DNA of 64,000 nucleotides from Methylobacterium brachythecii (GCF_014196345.1 NZ_JACIDN010000009.1:186001-250000), one strand, 5' to 3'. Counted from the stretch's first letter, positions 47,727 to 59,905 are shown. Translations and numbers: made by a program. The notes: generated by a model from the letters alone, not told the origin.

Positions 47727-50387
47727 TCACACCGTCCAGGGACCGGGTTTCTCCGGGTCGATGCCGTATTTCTTGATGGCGTCCGCCACCTTGGTCATGG
47801 GGACCGCCCCGTCGGCGGCGAGGCTGTGCAAAGCCGCGACCGTGACCCAGCGCCGGTCGACCTCGAAGAAGTCGCGCAGCTTCACCCGATAGTCCGAGCG
47901 GCCGAAGCCGTCCGTGCCGAGCACGCGGTAGCGGCCGGGCACGTAGGGACGGATCTGGTCGGCGAAGAGCCGCATGTAGTCCGTCGAGGCGATGACCGGC
48001 CCGTCGTGGCCCGCGAGGCAGGTCTCGACATGGGACTTCTTCGGGGTCTCGGTGGGATGCAGGAGGTTCCAGCGCTCCACCGCCATCGCGTCGCGGCGCA
48101 GCTCGGTGAAGCTCGGGCAGCTCCAGATGTCGGCGGCGATGCCGTGCTCGGTCTCCAGCATCTCGGCCGCCGCGATCACCTCCCGCAGGATCGTGCCGCT
48201 ACCGAGGAGCTGCACGCGCGGCCCGCCCTTGCGGCCCTTGCCCTCCTTGAAGAGGTACATCCCCTTGATGATGCCGGCCTCGGCACCCTCGGGCATACCG
48301 GGATGCTCGTAGTTCTCGTTCATGATGGTGAGGTAGTAGAAGACGTCCTCCTGCTCGGCATACATCCGGCGCAGGCCGTCCTGCACGATCACCGCGACTT
48401 CATAAGAGAAGGTCGGATCATAGGAGACGCAGTTCGGGATCGTCGCCGACATCAGGTGGCTGTGGCCGTCCTCGTGCTGGAGGCCCTCGCCGTTCAGCGT
48501 GGTGCGCCCGGCGGTGCCGCCGACCAGGAAGCCGCGCGCCCGCATATCGCCCGCCGCCCAGGCGAGGTCGCCCGTCCGCTGGAAGCCGAACATCGAGTAG
48601 TAGATGTAGAACGGGATCGTCGGCGCGTTGGAGGTCGAGTACGAGGTCGCCGCCGCGATCCATGAGGACATTGCGCCGGGCTCGTTGATGCCCTCCTGGA
48701 GCATCTGACCCTTCTCGTCCTCCTTGTAGTACATGAGCTGGTTGGCATCTTCCGGCCGGTAGAGCTGGCCGACCTGGCTGAAGATGCCGAACTGGCGGAA
48801 CATGCCCTCCATGCCGAAGGTCCGGCTCTCGTCAGGCACGATCGGCACGATACGGTTGCCGATGTTCTTGTCGCGCAGCAGCGTGTTCAGCACCCGCACG
48901 AAGGCCATGGTGGTGGAGATCTCGCGGCCCGCGGTCTCCTTGAGCTGCGCGCCGAAGGCGGAGAGCGGCGGGATCTCCAGGCTGATCGACTTGCGCCGCC
49001 GTGCCGGCAGCGGGCCGCCAAGCGCCGCGCGCCGTGCCTTGAGATAGTTCATCTCCGGGCTTCCCTCGGGGAAGCGGATGAACGGGATCGCCTTGATCTG
49101 GTCGTCGGTCAGCTCGATTCCGAAGCGGTCGCGGAACTGCCGGAGCACCGCCTCGCCCATCTTCTTCTGCTGGTGCGTGATGTTCTGGCCTTCGCCCGAC
49201 TCGCCCATGCCGTAACCCTTGACGGTCTTGGCGAGGATCAGCGTCGGCTGGCCCTTGTGCTTGGACGCTGCCGAATAGGCCGCAAACACCTTCGACGGGT
49301 CGTGGCCGCCACGGGTGAGGCGGAAGATGTCCTCGTCCGTCCAATCCTTGATCAGCGCGGCCGTCTCCGGATACTTCCCGAAGAAGTTCTCGCGGATATA
49401 GGCGCCGTTCTTCGACTTGAAGTCCTGGTACTCGCCGTCGACGCATTCCTCCATGAGGCGCGCCAGCATGCCGGTGGTGTCCTTGGCGAGCAGCGCGTCC
49501 CAGCCTGAGCCCCACAGACACTTGATCACGTTCCAGCCGGCGCCGCGGAAGTCCGCCTCCAGTTCCTGGACGATCTTGCCGTTGCCGCGCACCGGCCCGT
49601 CGAGCCGCTGCAGGTTGCAGTTGATGACGAAGACGAGGTTGTCGAGCTTTTCGCGGGCCGCCATGGAGATGGCGCCGAGGCTCTCCGGCTCGTCCATCTC
49701 GCCGTCGCCCATGAAGGCCCAGACCTTGCGGCCGTCGGTATTGGCGTGGCCGCGATGGTGCAGGTAGCGCAGGTAGCGCGCCTGATAGATCGCCATCAGC
49801 GGGCCGAGGCCCATCGAGACGGTGGGGAACTGCCAGAAATCCGGCATCAGCCAGGGATGCGGATAGGAGGATATGCCCTTGCCGTCGACTTCCTGGCGGT
49901 AGCCGAGCAGTTGCTCCTCGGTCATGCGCCCTTCGAGGAAGGCGCGGGCGTAGATGCCGGGCGAGGAATGGCCCTGCACGTAGATCAGGTCGCCGCCATG
50001 CTGCTCGTTGTCACCGCGCCAGAAGTGCATGAAGCCGGTGTCGTAGAGCGTCGCCGAGGACTGGAAGCTCGCTATGTGGCCGCCGAGTTCCGAGGATTCC
50101 TTGTTCGCCCGCAGGATGATGGCGATCGCGTTCCAGCGGATCGCCGAGCGGATGCGGTGCTCGATCTGGCGGTCGCCCGGATGCGGGTCCTGCTTGTCGA
50201 CGGGAATCGTGTTCAGGTAGGCGGTGTTGGCGGAGAAGGGCACCGGGGCACCGCGCTTGCGGGCCTCCTCGACGACCTGTCCGATCAGAAAATGCGCTCG
50301 GTCCGGACCTTCGACGTCCAGCACGCCATCCAGAGAATCGAGCCACTCTCGTGTCTCGACCGGATCAAGGTCGCGACTGCGCTCCAT
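47727..50387 (-). CDS. aceE: Pyruvate dehydrogenase E1, homodimeric AceE type
   Basis: Thiamine-diphosphate decarboxylase of the pyruvate dehydrogenase complex; 886 residues, almost exactly the length of the E. coli enzyme. The ThDP motif is GDGEMDEPESLGAI. Also visible are HRGHANTDGRKVWAF, NLVFVINCNLQRLDGPVRGNG and IPIVPDESRTFGMEGMFRQ. GGGAGGA precedes the ATG by 6 bp. Many alphaproteobacteria use the heterotetrameric PdhA/PdhB instead, so this single-chain E1 is worth noting. First gene of the operon with aceF and lpdA. Confidence 0.96.
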   Translation of the reverse strand: MERSRDLDPVETREWLDSLDGVLDVEGPDRAHFLIGQVVEEARKRGAPVPFSANTAYLNTIPVDKQDPHPGDRQIEHRIRSAIRWNAIAIILRANKESSELGGHIASFQSSATLYDTGFMHFWRGDNEQHGGDLIYVQGHSSPGIYARAFLEGRMTEEQLLGYRQEVDGKGISSYPHPWLMPDFWQFPTVSMGLGPLMAIYQARYLRYLHHRGHANTDGRKVWAFMGDGEMDEPESLGAISMAAREKLDNLVFVINCNLQRLDGPVRGNGKIVQELEADFRGAGWNVIKCLWGSGWDALLAKDTTGMLARLMEECVDGEYQDFKSKNGAYIRENFFGKYPETAALIKDWTDEDIFRLTRGGHDPSKVFAAYSAASKHKGQPTLILAKTVKGYGMGESGEGQNITHQQKKMGEAVLRQFRDRFGIELTDDQIKAIPFIRFPEGSPEMNYLKARRAALGGPLPARRRKSISLEIPPLSAFGAQLKETAGREISTTMAFVRVLNTLLRDKNIGNRIVPIVPDESRTFGMEGMFRQFGIFSQVGQLYRPEDANQLMYYKEDEKGQMLQEGINEPGAMSSWIAAATSYSTSNAPTIPFYIYYSMFGFQRTGDLAWAAGDMRARGFLVGGTAGRTTLNGEGLQHEDGHSHLMSATIPNCVSYDPTFSYEVAVIVQDGLRRMYAEQEDVFYYLTIMNENYEHPGMPEGAEAGIIKGMYLFKEGKGRKGGPRVQLLGSGTILREVIAAAEMLETEHGIAADIWSCPSFTELRRDAMAVERWNLLHPTETPKKSHVETCLAGHDGPVIASTDYMRLFADQIRPYVPGRYRVLGTDGFGRSDYRVKLRDFFEVDRRWVTVAALHSLAADGAVPMTKVADAIKKYGIDPEKPGPWTV

Positions 50388-50654
50388 CGGTTTCCTCCCT
50401 GGTGCCCTTGAGACGGGCGGGTTGGTGCTAGGTTAGGACAGCGATCCGGACAATGCGAGACCCATCAACGGGATAGTTCTATGAACTTCCCCGTGTGTCC
50501 GGATATCGATACAATCAACGGTCGATCTGGCCTGCCGTCCCGCCGCCGCATGCCGGCCCGGTCGGCGGCCTTCGCTGGCCTTCGCGTCATGCACGGCCGA
50601 GGTCAAATCACGTCGTCGTGCCGGCGGTACGAGGCGCGGCCGATCGGGGCCGCC

Positions 50655-52396
<1,742 letters not shown>

Positions 52397-52397
<1 letters not shown>

Positions 52398-53252
52398 CAC
52401 GGACTCGAGGGGCGCATGACCGCCCAGACCAGATAGGGAGCGCCGACCAGGGAGGCGAAGAGGCCGACGGGCATCTGATAGGGGTAGAACAGCAGCCTGG
52501 ACAGCAGATCTGCGGCAGCCATGAGGCCGCAGCCGATCAGGATCGAGCCGGCGAGATGCTCCCGGGCTCGCGTGAATCCGGCAGAGCGCGCCAGATGCGG
52601 CCCCATCAGCCCGACGAAGCTCACCGGCCCGATCACCAGGGCGCTGAGCCCCGTCGCCAGCGCGGTGACGGTCAGCAGGGTGAGCTTGGTGCGGGCCAGC
52701 GGCAAGCCGAGGACGCTGGCAACGGCGTCTCCGAGCGGGAGCACGTCGAGCCAGCGCGCGGAGGCCGAGCGCCACCGCCGTGCAGACAGCACCGATGGCG
52801 GCAAGTGCGGCGAGCGTCGGGTCGACCTGCGCCGAGGCGCCGGTGATCCAGGCGAGGATCATCGCGGCTTCCATGCCGCCGCGGGTCATGATCGCGGTCA
52901 GGCAAGCACCGGACAAGGCACCCAGCGCGATGCCGCCGAGCAGCATGCGGCTACCGTTCAGCGCGGCGCGGCGCGCCACCGCGAGCAGTGCCGCGAGCCC
53001 GATCCCGGCTCCGAGTCCGGCGCTGCTGATCTGTTCTGCCAAACCTGCGGCCGGGGCGATCATCACGCAGGTCGCGAGCCCGAGGCTCGCCGCGCCGCTG
53101 ACGCCGAGCACCTCGGGGCTTCCGAGTGGGTTGCCTGTCATGCGCTGGAGGACGCAGCCCGAGGCGGCGAGCATGACGCCGCCCGCCATCACGGCGACGA
53201 GGCGGGGCAGGCGCCAGGGCAGCAGTTCGGCGAGTTCCGCCGGAGGCCTCAC
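52397..53252 (-). pseudogene. Frameshifted FecCD/FhuB-type siderophore permease
   Basis: From GTG 53252 one frame reads the first half of a FecCD permease (LLPWRLPRLVAVMAGGVMLA, LQRMTGNPLGSPEVLGVSGAA). The second half is in another frame (RWLDVLPLGDAVASVLGLPLARTK, then IGPVSFVGLMGPHLAR). The switch is in a GC dinucleotide run near 52,751-52,762 and needs a one-base change. The length fits a single FecCD unit or the C-terminal half of FhuB. The GTG overlaps the stop of another upstream frame (GTGA), suggesting that an earlier gene of the operon was lost. A sequencing error at this one site cannot be excluded. Confidence 0.75.
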
Positions 53253-53461
53253 CGGCGGTTCGCGCCTTCATCGCCTATCACCGCCGCGCGGATCCGGCCC
53301 CGACGAGCCAGGACGGCCTCGACGAGGCGAAGGAAGAATAGCGGCGGGACGCGTCGAGCGGGCGATCGGGATCTCGAGGCGGATGCTTGAGAGCAAGTCG
53401 CCACTCTGCGGCTTGAACGATCCGAGGAATGGTGAGGCCTGCCACTCCTGAAGGGCTCGGT

Positions 53462-53671
53462 TCAGACGGGAATGCGCTTCAGCACCACATCGTCCTCGTC
53501 GCGGATCACCAGTTCCCAGAGGCCAGAAACGCCTGCCAGTTCTCCGCTATCCCGCATTTCCTCGACGGCCGCCAAGGCCTGCATGCTCGCGTGATCGAGG
53601 TCGACGGCCTCGACGCCTGTCTCGTCTCGAATGAGCTCATCGCTGCTCTCAAGGTCGAAGCGGTAGCGCAT
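53462..53671 (-). CDS. DUF6894-like small protein
   Basis: 69-residue acidic protein starting MRYRFDLESSDELIRDETGVEAVDL, with ELVIRDEDDVVLKRI at the end. The pattern of an N-terminal beta strand, a D-E-x-G-x-E segment, a helix and a C-terminal strand fits the DUF6894 family common in Methylobacterium and Bradyrhizobium. ATG 53671 is preferred, with a GGGGGG-rich site about 12 bp upstream. The frame is open further upstream to 53785 but that part is not family-like. Function is unknown. Confidence 0.65.
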   Translation of the reverse strand: MRYRFDLESSDELIRDETGVEAVDLDHASMQALAAVEEMRDSGELAGVSGLWELVIRDEDDVVLKRIPV

Positions 53672-53934
53672 CGGCACGGCAAGTCCCCCCAGCTTGGCCG
53701 CAGCCACTGGGATGCAAAATACTGAGGAGTTTATGAATCTTTCGTAAGCATCCCAGTATGTAGAAATTTTACCGTGAGCAATCAATGGTTTGGATCATTG
53801 TTGCCAATGTTCACCCTGTGACGGATTTGTCGAAACCTATCACCTGATTCTGTCGTATCTGTATGCGGCAGCTTGGCTTGATGACGGTATCTTGTCTGCA
53901 TTCGAATTCATCCCAGCGGAGGAGTACCCAAGTC

Positions 53935-54072
53935 TTGTCGATCGAAGGCGCCCCAAACGACAAAGAGAAGCATAAGGGCAGCGACGAAAAGATCCGAGCG
54001 CATGTTCGAGCTATTTTGCAGCGCCTCGTCAGGCACGCTGCCGACAAGCTCGCGAACAAGCCCGCCGGCTGA
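53935..54072 (+). CDS. Possible 45-residue basic protein
   Basis: Short frame from TTG 53935, with GGAGGAG at 53,918-53,924 ten bases upstream. The product is lysine/arginine rich and helical in its second half (KIRAHVRAILQRLVRHAADKLANK). No family recognised. The ribosome-binding site is the main support. Confidence 0.35.
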   Translation: MSIEGAPNDKEKHKGSDEKIRAHVRAILQRLVRHAADKLANKPAG

Positions 54073-54659
54073 TCAATGGGATGCCAACGTTCGAGCTGAT
54101 CCGGCTCGCGGCATGACGCGGTTTGTTCAGTAAGCCGAGACGCCAGCTTGGCCACAATGCCGGCTCGTCTTGCCAAGCTGCCGACACGGCCGATCGATGG
54201 AGACATCGCTGGCGCAAAATTTTCGCCGACGTCAGAGGGTTTGCCGAGTTGGCCAGCCCTGCCAGAGGTTAGAGCCGACCGCTCATAACGGTCTGGTCTG
54301 AGGGGGCTCACATGGATCGCTGCTGCGCTTGGCTCACCTGTCAATCGCCTGTAGGCGGACAAAGCGAGACGTCGGCAGTTCCCGCCGTTTTCGGACCGGC
54401 CTGCCGGTCGCCGGCTTCGGCCTACACCTCGCTTCTCATGACCTGCGGGACATCTTGAGCGTGACTCGGCGCTCCAGGAAGCCCAGATGTCAGACGTCAG
54501 CGATCCCGAACGATGCGCGCCGCAATCCCACCAGCGCTGCGGCAGAAGGACGTCATCGGTGAATGGGCCCGATCGCGGAGGGCGATGCCGCTTCGGGCGA
54601 TGGGGAACGCGAGATCAGCGGCAGGACGTTAGAAAAGCTGACGCTTCAGGCAAATAGCT
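54073..54659. other. Gene-free stretch left of the tRNA-Gly fragment
   Basis: About 590 bp with no supported gene on either strand. Short frames present lack ribosome-binding sites. Likely decayed chromosomal DNA at the island edge. Confidence 0.4.
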
Positions 54660-54705
54660 TGGAGCGGGCGACGGGAATCGAACCCGTATATTCAGCTTGG
54701 GAAGC
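54660..54705 (-). repeat. 3' half of a tRNA-Gly(CCC): island boundary (att)
   Basis: On the reverse strand the segment reads GCTTCCCAAGC, a variable loop, T-arm ACGGG-TTCGATT-CCCGT, acceptor 3' strand CGCCCGC, T and CCA. It matches the 3' half of tRNA-Gly(CCC) from the anticodon arm onward. The sequence at higher coordinates does not continue into a D-arm or acceptor 5' strand, so it is a partial copy left by site-specific integration. The intact tRNA should lie beyond the other end of the island, outside the window. Confidence 0.75.
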
Positions 54706-55341
54706 CCACGCAGACCGTTGATTTTGTTGAGTTGTGTTCCCCGCATGCATGCCACATCGAAATGCCAATGCAGCGCAACCATCGCTGTCCGTCGTGACCT
54801 GTCGCCTAAGGTGCGCTTTCCCGAAACCGGGCAGTATGACGCGGAGACGCACCCTGATCCTTAGCTTGAGGACAACGCGGAGATAACAGAGAAGGGATCA
54901 AATCCCTGTCTTAGATAATGAGCGGCGTTATCCCCGATCATGCGGATCATCGGATCGTAATTCGCCGGCCCAAGCGCACCCGACAGCTTTGCGCCCATCC
55001 CCGTCGTTTTGAGCTGTCGATCGTCGGCTCGAAAGCGGACATCGATGCTGGGCAGACGATGACTGAGTTGGGTGGATTGGAGAGGGCCTGCATCTGGGCG
55101 CGAGAGCGAGAAAGCGGCCTTCGATCGCGCGCGCATCCCTCTGTTCCCGATCGGCTCGATCGGCGATCCTTCAGGCCGAAACCTGTCCCTACCCTCGGGT
55201 CTGGCCCCTAAAATCCTAGACGCCGGCCCGGCTCGTGGTCGGCCACGAGGTGTAACCGCGGGCACGGGCGGATCGAATAGTCTCGGCATGCCATGCCGCC
55301 CCGTTGCTGCCGCGCGAGGCTCTCAACCATCGGGGGAAACC
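54706..55341. other. First 640 bp of the island, no clear gene
   Basis: No gene can be supported. A reverse-strand frame at 54,861-55,289 is open but has no recognisable motif or good start. No integrase is seen next to the att copy. Confidence 0.4.
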
Positions 55342-55872
55342 ATGGATGATCCTCGTCATGCACTAAGCCGGCGCGTCATGCTGATGACGGGATGCGCCGC
55401 CCTGGGATCGAGCCTTCTCGACGCCCCAGCCGAAGCCGCGCCTGTCGCTCCGGAATTCGTCGGCATCGATGGATGGCTCAACAGCCGTGCATTGAGCATG
55501 CGGGGTTTGCGCGGTCGTGTCGTACTGGTCAACTTCTTTGCACGCGCCTGTGTCAATTGCATCGCGACCATCCCTTACATCAGAGGATGGCACGCTCGGT
55601 ATTCGGGGCGAGGCTTTACCGTCGTCGGAGTCCATACCCCAGAATTGCCGGCCGAGAGGTCGCGCCAAGCTCTGGAAGCTGCGGTGCAACGCTTCGGCCT
55701 GACCTATCCCGTTGCAATCGACAACGACTCGGCCACCTGGAATGCGTGGGGCAACCGGTACTGGCCTGCCGAGTATATCGTCGATCAACAGGGCCGGATC
55801 GTCTATTCGCATTTCGGCGAAGGCGCGTACTCCCAGACCGAAGCGGTAATCCAACGTTTGACGGCAACTTGA
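55342..55872 (+). CDS. Tat-exported thioredoxin-like protein (CVNC)
   Basis: 176-residue thioredoxin-fold protein of the TlpA/DipZ C-terminal type. The N-terminus has a twin-arginine stretch SRRVMLM (Arg10-Arg11) and a hydrophobic core, with cleavage near AEA-APV. The active-site motif is CVNC at residues 70-73 in NFFARACVNC. GVHTPEL and the cis-Pro region YWPAEYIVDQQGRI follow, all as in AhpC/TSA-TlpA proteins. GGGGGAAA precedes ATG 55342. Probably a periplasmic disulfide reductase. No partner gene is adjacent. Confidence 0.82.
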   Translation: MDDPRHALSRRVMLMTGCAALGSSLLDAPAEAAPVAPEFVGIDGWLNSRALSMRGLRGRVVLVNFFARACVNCIATIPYIRGWHARYSGRGFTVVGVHTPELPAERSRQALEAAVQRFGLTYPVAIDNDSATWNAWGNRYWPAEYIVDQQGRIVYSHFGEGAYSQTEAVIQRLTAT

Positions 55873-56806
55873 TGCCGCGCCTTGGGGGTCATTCGAGCGC
55901 GACCGCCCAAGCCTATTCGGCTCGAGCCGGCTTCCCACCATGTACTTCTCGGTTCAAGAGATCGTGCGCTGATCGCGTTCCCGGCAATGGAACGTCAGCA
56001 AATGGACGCCTTGGTCGATTGCGCGTCCGGGCGGTAGGGACTATTCGGCCAACGAGCATTTATTGCCTAAGGGAAAACTCCCTCGATATATCGAAGATTT
56101 GGTGGATCTTGCGCGGTAGTTAAACGCAGTCAGAAAGCGAGTAGGTTAAGAGCCCTTTACGATGCATGAGCGCTTCTTGGCCCTGCGCGGTCGCCCTGCC
56201 GATGCAAACGCACCCGGCGAGCCCAAACAAGCCCAAGCTTGGTTAGAAGAATTGGGCGAAGCGTAGATCTGCCAGCTGCCCTAAGTCGATTTTTCCGGAC
56301 GGCCGAGGTATGACCGCTTCCAGGATATGTTGGTGGCAAGTTCTACGGCTGACACGGGTCGGACGCCGATCAAATGCTCGGTCGTTATGGTCGCTTCAAA
56401 ATGGCCGACCTGCGTCGCGATCGCGTAGAGCGCCGCTCTCCGGGGAGGCATTCGCGTCGCCACTATCGAAAGTGCCAGCTCGATCGGCCGCAGAAGCGGC
56501 ATCGAAACGATAACCGTCGCTTACTAGACCCAATTTCCCGGCGTAACTATTTCCTCGCGGCGTCGAATAATGTGAGAGATTGACCGCCAGTCGCAAATTT
56601 CCTGAAGCAGGGGCTCGCCTGCTGGAGAGAGCTTTAAGACCATTGGAGAAAAGAAACTGGCGGAGCCGATCGCGAAAGCTTGCTTGAACAGAATGTAGAT
56701 TGGCTCCTTCGTCCGAACGGATTGAAGGCAGCGCCTTCGGCGTCGTTCTGAGCGGCCCGCGATTTTAACCGACTGCTCGCGTCCAAGGCGATCGAGGGGG
56801 CTCAAT
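55873..56806. other. Long gene-poor stretch in the island
   Basis: More than 900 bp with no convincing gene. A 34-codon frame at about 56,162-56,269 and a reverse frame at 56,524-56,814 are open. The first lacks a ribosome-binding site and the second overlaps the next gene's start region, so neither is called. Confidence 0.4.
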
Positions 56807-57472
56807 TTGACCAAAACATACGAATCTGCCGCGACCCAAGGATTTGCCGCGAGATTCCGGCTCTACTTGGCGCTGGGGATCGCCTGTGTTGCGATCGCGG
56901 GGCTCTTTGCAAATTACATCGTCGCCTACGAACGTGAAAATTCGCATCTGTATGCCGCCTGGACGATGATATACTATTTTACTAATACGACAGGCACTTT
57001 GGTGCTTATTATTTTTGCCGGTATCGCCCTCGCTCCAAATACTTGGCTTCGCTCATGGCTCGTGGCTGGCGCATCCGTGGCTGTTTTGCTTGTTGGCGTA
57101 GTCCAATACTCGTTTCGAGCGTCGGGACCTCCCCTGTACGGCTTCGAGTTCACGCAAGATTTCCTGCTTCATGGTGTCCTTCCGGTCGCGGTTCCGATTT
57201 TTTGGCTCTCATTCATAACCAAAGGAAACCTTAAATTCTGGCACGCCCTTATATGGGCAGCGTATCCATTGATATACATCATTTTTATCTTGATTCACGG
57301 CGCCACAATAGGGATTTATCCGTATATCTTCGTTGATGTTTCCCAACAAGGAACCATTTCTGTTGTTAAAACGGCCGTTTCAATAACCGCCATATTCATG
57401 ACAGCAGGATTCTTACTGGTTGGGTTCGATCGCCTTTTAGGAAAGCGGCGCCCCATCGTGCTGCCATTTTGA
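56807..57472 (+). CDS. Six-TM membrane protein, Pr6Pr-like
   Basis: 221-residue integral membrane protein with about six hydrophobic helices. First helix LYLALGIACVAIAGLFANYIV; later YYFTNTTGTLVLIIFAGIAL, WLVAGASVAVLLVGVVQY, WHALIWAAYPLIYIIFILIHG and ISITAIFMTAGFLLVG. The layout, with YFT near helix 2, H-x-x-x-P near helix 4 and YPYIFVDVSQQG before the last helix, fits Pr6Pr/FAR-17a-like membrane proteins of unknown function. TTG 56807 has AGGGGG 6 bp upstream. Its base composition is AT-richer than the flanks, consistent with transfer. Confidence 0.7.
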   Translation: MTKTYESAATQGFAARFRLYLALGIACVAIAGLFANYIVAYERENSHLYAAWTMIYYFTNTTGTLVLIIFAGIALAPNTWLRSWLVAGASVAVLLVGVVQYSFRASGPPLYGFEFTQDFLLHGVLPVAVPIFWLSFITKGNLKFWHALIWAAYPLIYIIFILIHGATIGIYPYIFVDVSQQGTISVVKTAVSITAIFMTAGFLLVGFDRLLGKRRPIVLPF

Positions 57473-58183
57473 AGGGCGCAGACTAAGGTCGATGTACACT
57501 GCTCGAACCTCGCGCATGAGGTCGGCAAAATCGAATCCGGCGAACGACTTACTGCGACCGTGACCTCCTGAGAACCGAATAACGGGAGCTCGGTCGCTCC
57601 GCGGTGTGCGTGAAACGATCCGGAGACGCTCTTCCGAGCGCTTCGGGTCCGACGTATGCCGAGATTTCCAGACCACGGTCGCGCCGAGGTGCAAAGCCTC
57701 TCCCAAAGTCCTTATCGAACATCGAAAGTTCAATTGACTTGGCTGGGACCTTGGTCTGAATCGCGTGGAGACGTAGCCGTTTGAGGTCAACTGACGATCA
57801 ACGCTACAAGCTAACCGCGTAACCTTCCAGCGCCCGGCGCGAATAACACGACACGATAGCCGCGGTCCGATGGGCTAGCTTGGACATTATCGCAGTGTGT
57901 CGTCGATCCCAGTTGGCTCGTTCCGAATTGAGCAGACGGGGCCTTGGAGGAGCCGACCGTTGGAGGACGCAGCGCGACCTTTGCTGTTCTCGTCTTCACT
58001 CCTTTGCGAGACGATCGGCGTGTCGTGTGTCGCGGCCGCGTGATTCTCCGAGGGAGCAAGAGGCCAGCAGCCAAATGCTCATCTCTAAGGTTCGCCAGCC
58101 TTCATCCAGACCTTCGTCGACGCCCGTGACGACAGTGGGCGCAGCTTTGACCCAGCGACCGTAAATTCACGGCCTGCTGCCCG
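57473..58183. other. Gene-free stretch before the broken patatin gene
   Basis: About 710 bp with no supported gene. Short frames on both strands have no recognisable product. Confidence 0.4.
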
Positions 58184-59905
58184 ATGACGCTGCCCGAGAT
58201 CCCTTTCCTGGCCGGGCTCGGTGCCGCCGCGATCGAGGCCGTTCGCAAACGCTGCGTCGCGTTGGGAGTCCTCGGATGGCGAACCATCTTCGAGCAGGGA
58301 GGACGGGGACGCGTTCTACACCCTCGTCTCGGGCGCCGTTGGAATTTCTATGGACCATCACGAAACGGGCGAGACGCGCCATCTTGCGCGCCTCGCTCTT
58401 CCCGAGACATTCGGGGAAATGGCTCTTCTCTCCATGGAGCCTCGATCGGCGACCGCTTTCGCTCTCCGAGACAGCCACCTCCTCCGCTTGAGTCGCTTGG
58501 CATTCGAAGAGTTGATCGAGGAGCATCCTCAAACGCTGCTGTACTCCGCGAGGCTGCTGACCCTGCGCCTCAAGGCGACATCCGAACGCCGCTCGATCGA
58601 TCATGCGCCGCGAGGTTTCGCGATCCTGGCCGTTACGGAGGGGCTCGACGCCAAGGTCTTTGGCGAGCGTTTCGCCCGGACATTCGATTCGGCGATCGGC
58701 GGTACGACCGGCTGCCTCACCGACTGGCCCGCAGGCGCGGACGAATTCTGGTTTCACGAGTACGAAGCGCGCAACGAACGCACGGGGTTTGTTGCCGATC
58801 GAGGGGCTGACTGTCCCTGGTGCCAGCTATGCCTTCGGCACGCCGACCACATCCTCCTGCTGGCGCAACCTGGACGCTGCGACCGGGCGCTCGGGAGATG
58901 GTCGAGCGTTACCGTTCCGACTGGATTCGAATCGATCTGGCAATTCGCCAGGAGGCCGGGACCGAACTACCCAAAATGCTTCATCCCGAGGTGGCGGCAC
59001 TCGCGCCTTCGATGAGCATCCACGTGCGCGACGGCAATAAACGGGATGAGCACCGTCTCGCTCGGCTTGTCAGCGGGCGAGCCCGCTGCCTCGTTTTGGG
59101 AGGCGGTGGAGCAAGAGGGCTGGCGCATATCGGCGTCATCGCTGCTTTCGAAGAGGCAGGCTTGGCCGTCGACTTCCTGGGCGGCACGAGCATGGGCGCG
59201 ATCGTCGCCGCCAGCCTTGCAATGGACCTTGATGCCGGAGCGATACGAAGCCGTCTGGCGGACGCCTTCATAGGCCAAAATCCGCTCAACGACTACACGC
59301 TGCCGTATCATGCTCTTACCCGTGTATCGAAGGTCGACGCTGCTCTTCGAATGAGCTTCGGCGACTTGTGGATCGAAGAACTCTGGCTGCCGTATTTTTG
59401 CGTATCGTCGAACCTGACGACAGGCGGGGCTATGGTCCACGGAAACGGAGACCTGGCCACCGCGCTCAGGGCCAGCATAGCCATCCCGGGACTGCTTCCG
59501 CCGGTCATGTCGAGCGATGGCGTTCTGGTCGACGGCGGAATGATGAACAACCTGCCTGCCGATGTCATGGCCGATCTCGGCTGAGGTCCTATTCTCGCTG
59601 TCGATGTCGGCAGCGACCGAACCTTCCAAGACATGCCTCAGCGCTCGTGGCGCGGACATCTGATCCGCCGGATACTCGGCTCCCCGGATGCGATGCCAGG
59701 CATCGCGCCTCTCCTCGTCCGCGCTGCGACCGTGTCGAGCGCCGCTCAGACGACGATGTCGGTCAGTCGCGCCGACGTGGTTCTCAAACCGCCTCTGGCC
59801 AGAGTGGATCTCCGTGCCTGGTCGAGCTTCGAGACGACGGCTGGCCTCGGATACCGGCACACGCGAGAAGCAATCGCGACCGGAAAACTCGCGTCCTGGG
59901 CGTGA
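58184..59905 (+). pseudogene. Broken cyclic-nucleotide-binding/patatin (NTE-type) phospholipase gene
   Basis: Remains of a protein with an N-terminal cNMP-binding domain and a C-terminal patatin lipase. The start (MTLPEIPFLAGLG) is in one frame. The cNMP core (FYTLVSGAVGISM, LPETFGEMALLS) is in the next frame. The patatin domain returns to the first frame. The lipase shows GGGGARGLAHIGV, nucleophile motif GTSMG and catalytic DGG (LVDGGMMNNLPADV). A TGA at 59,582-59,584 then interrupts LADLG-GPILAVDVGSD, and the frame stays open to 59,905. Two frameshifts plus a stop make loss of function likely, although the patatin part from 58,820 to 59,584 keeps its dyad. Confidence 0.75.

Noticed and set aside
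54861-55289. 142-codon reverse frame at the island start
   Set aside because: Biased composition, poor start and no family features.
56524-56814. 96-codon reverse frame upstream of the six-TM protein
   Set aside because: No recognisable domain and it overlaps the start region of the better supported forward gene.
59582-59584. TGA in the patatin gene read as selenocysteine or programmed readthrough
   Set aside because: Two separate frameshifts in the same gene make simple decay the better explanation, and no SECIS-like element was noticed.
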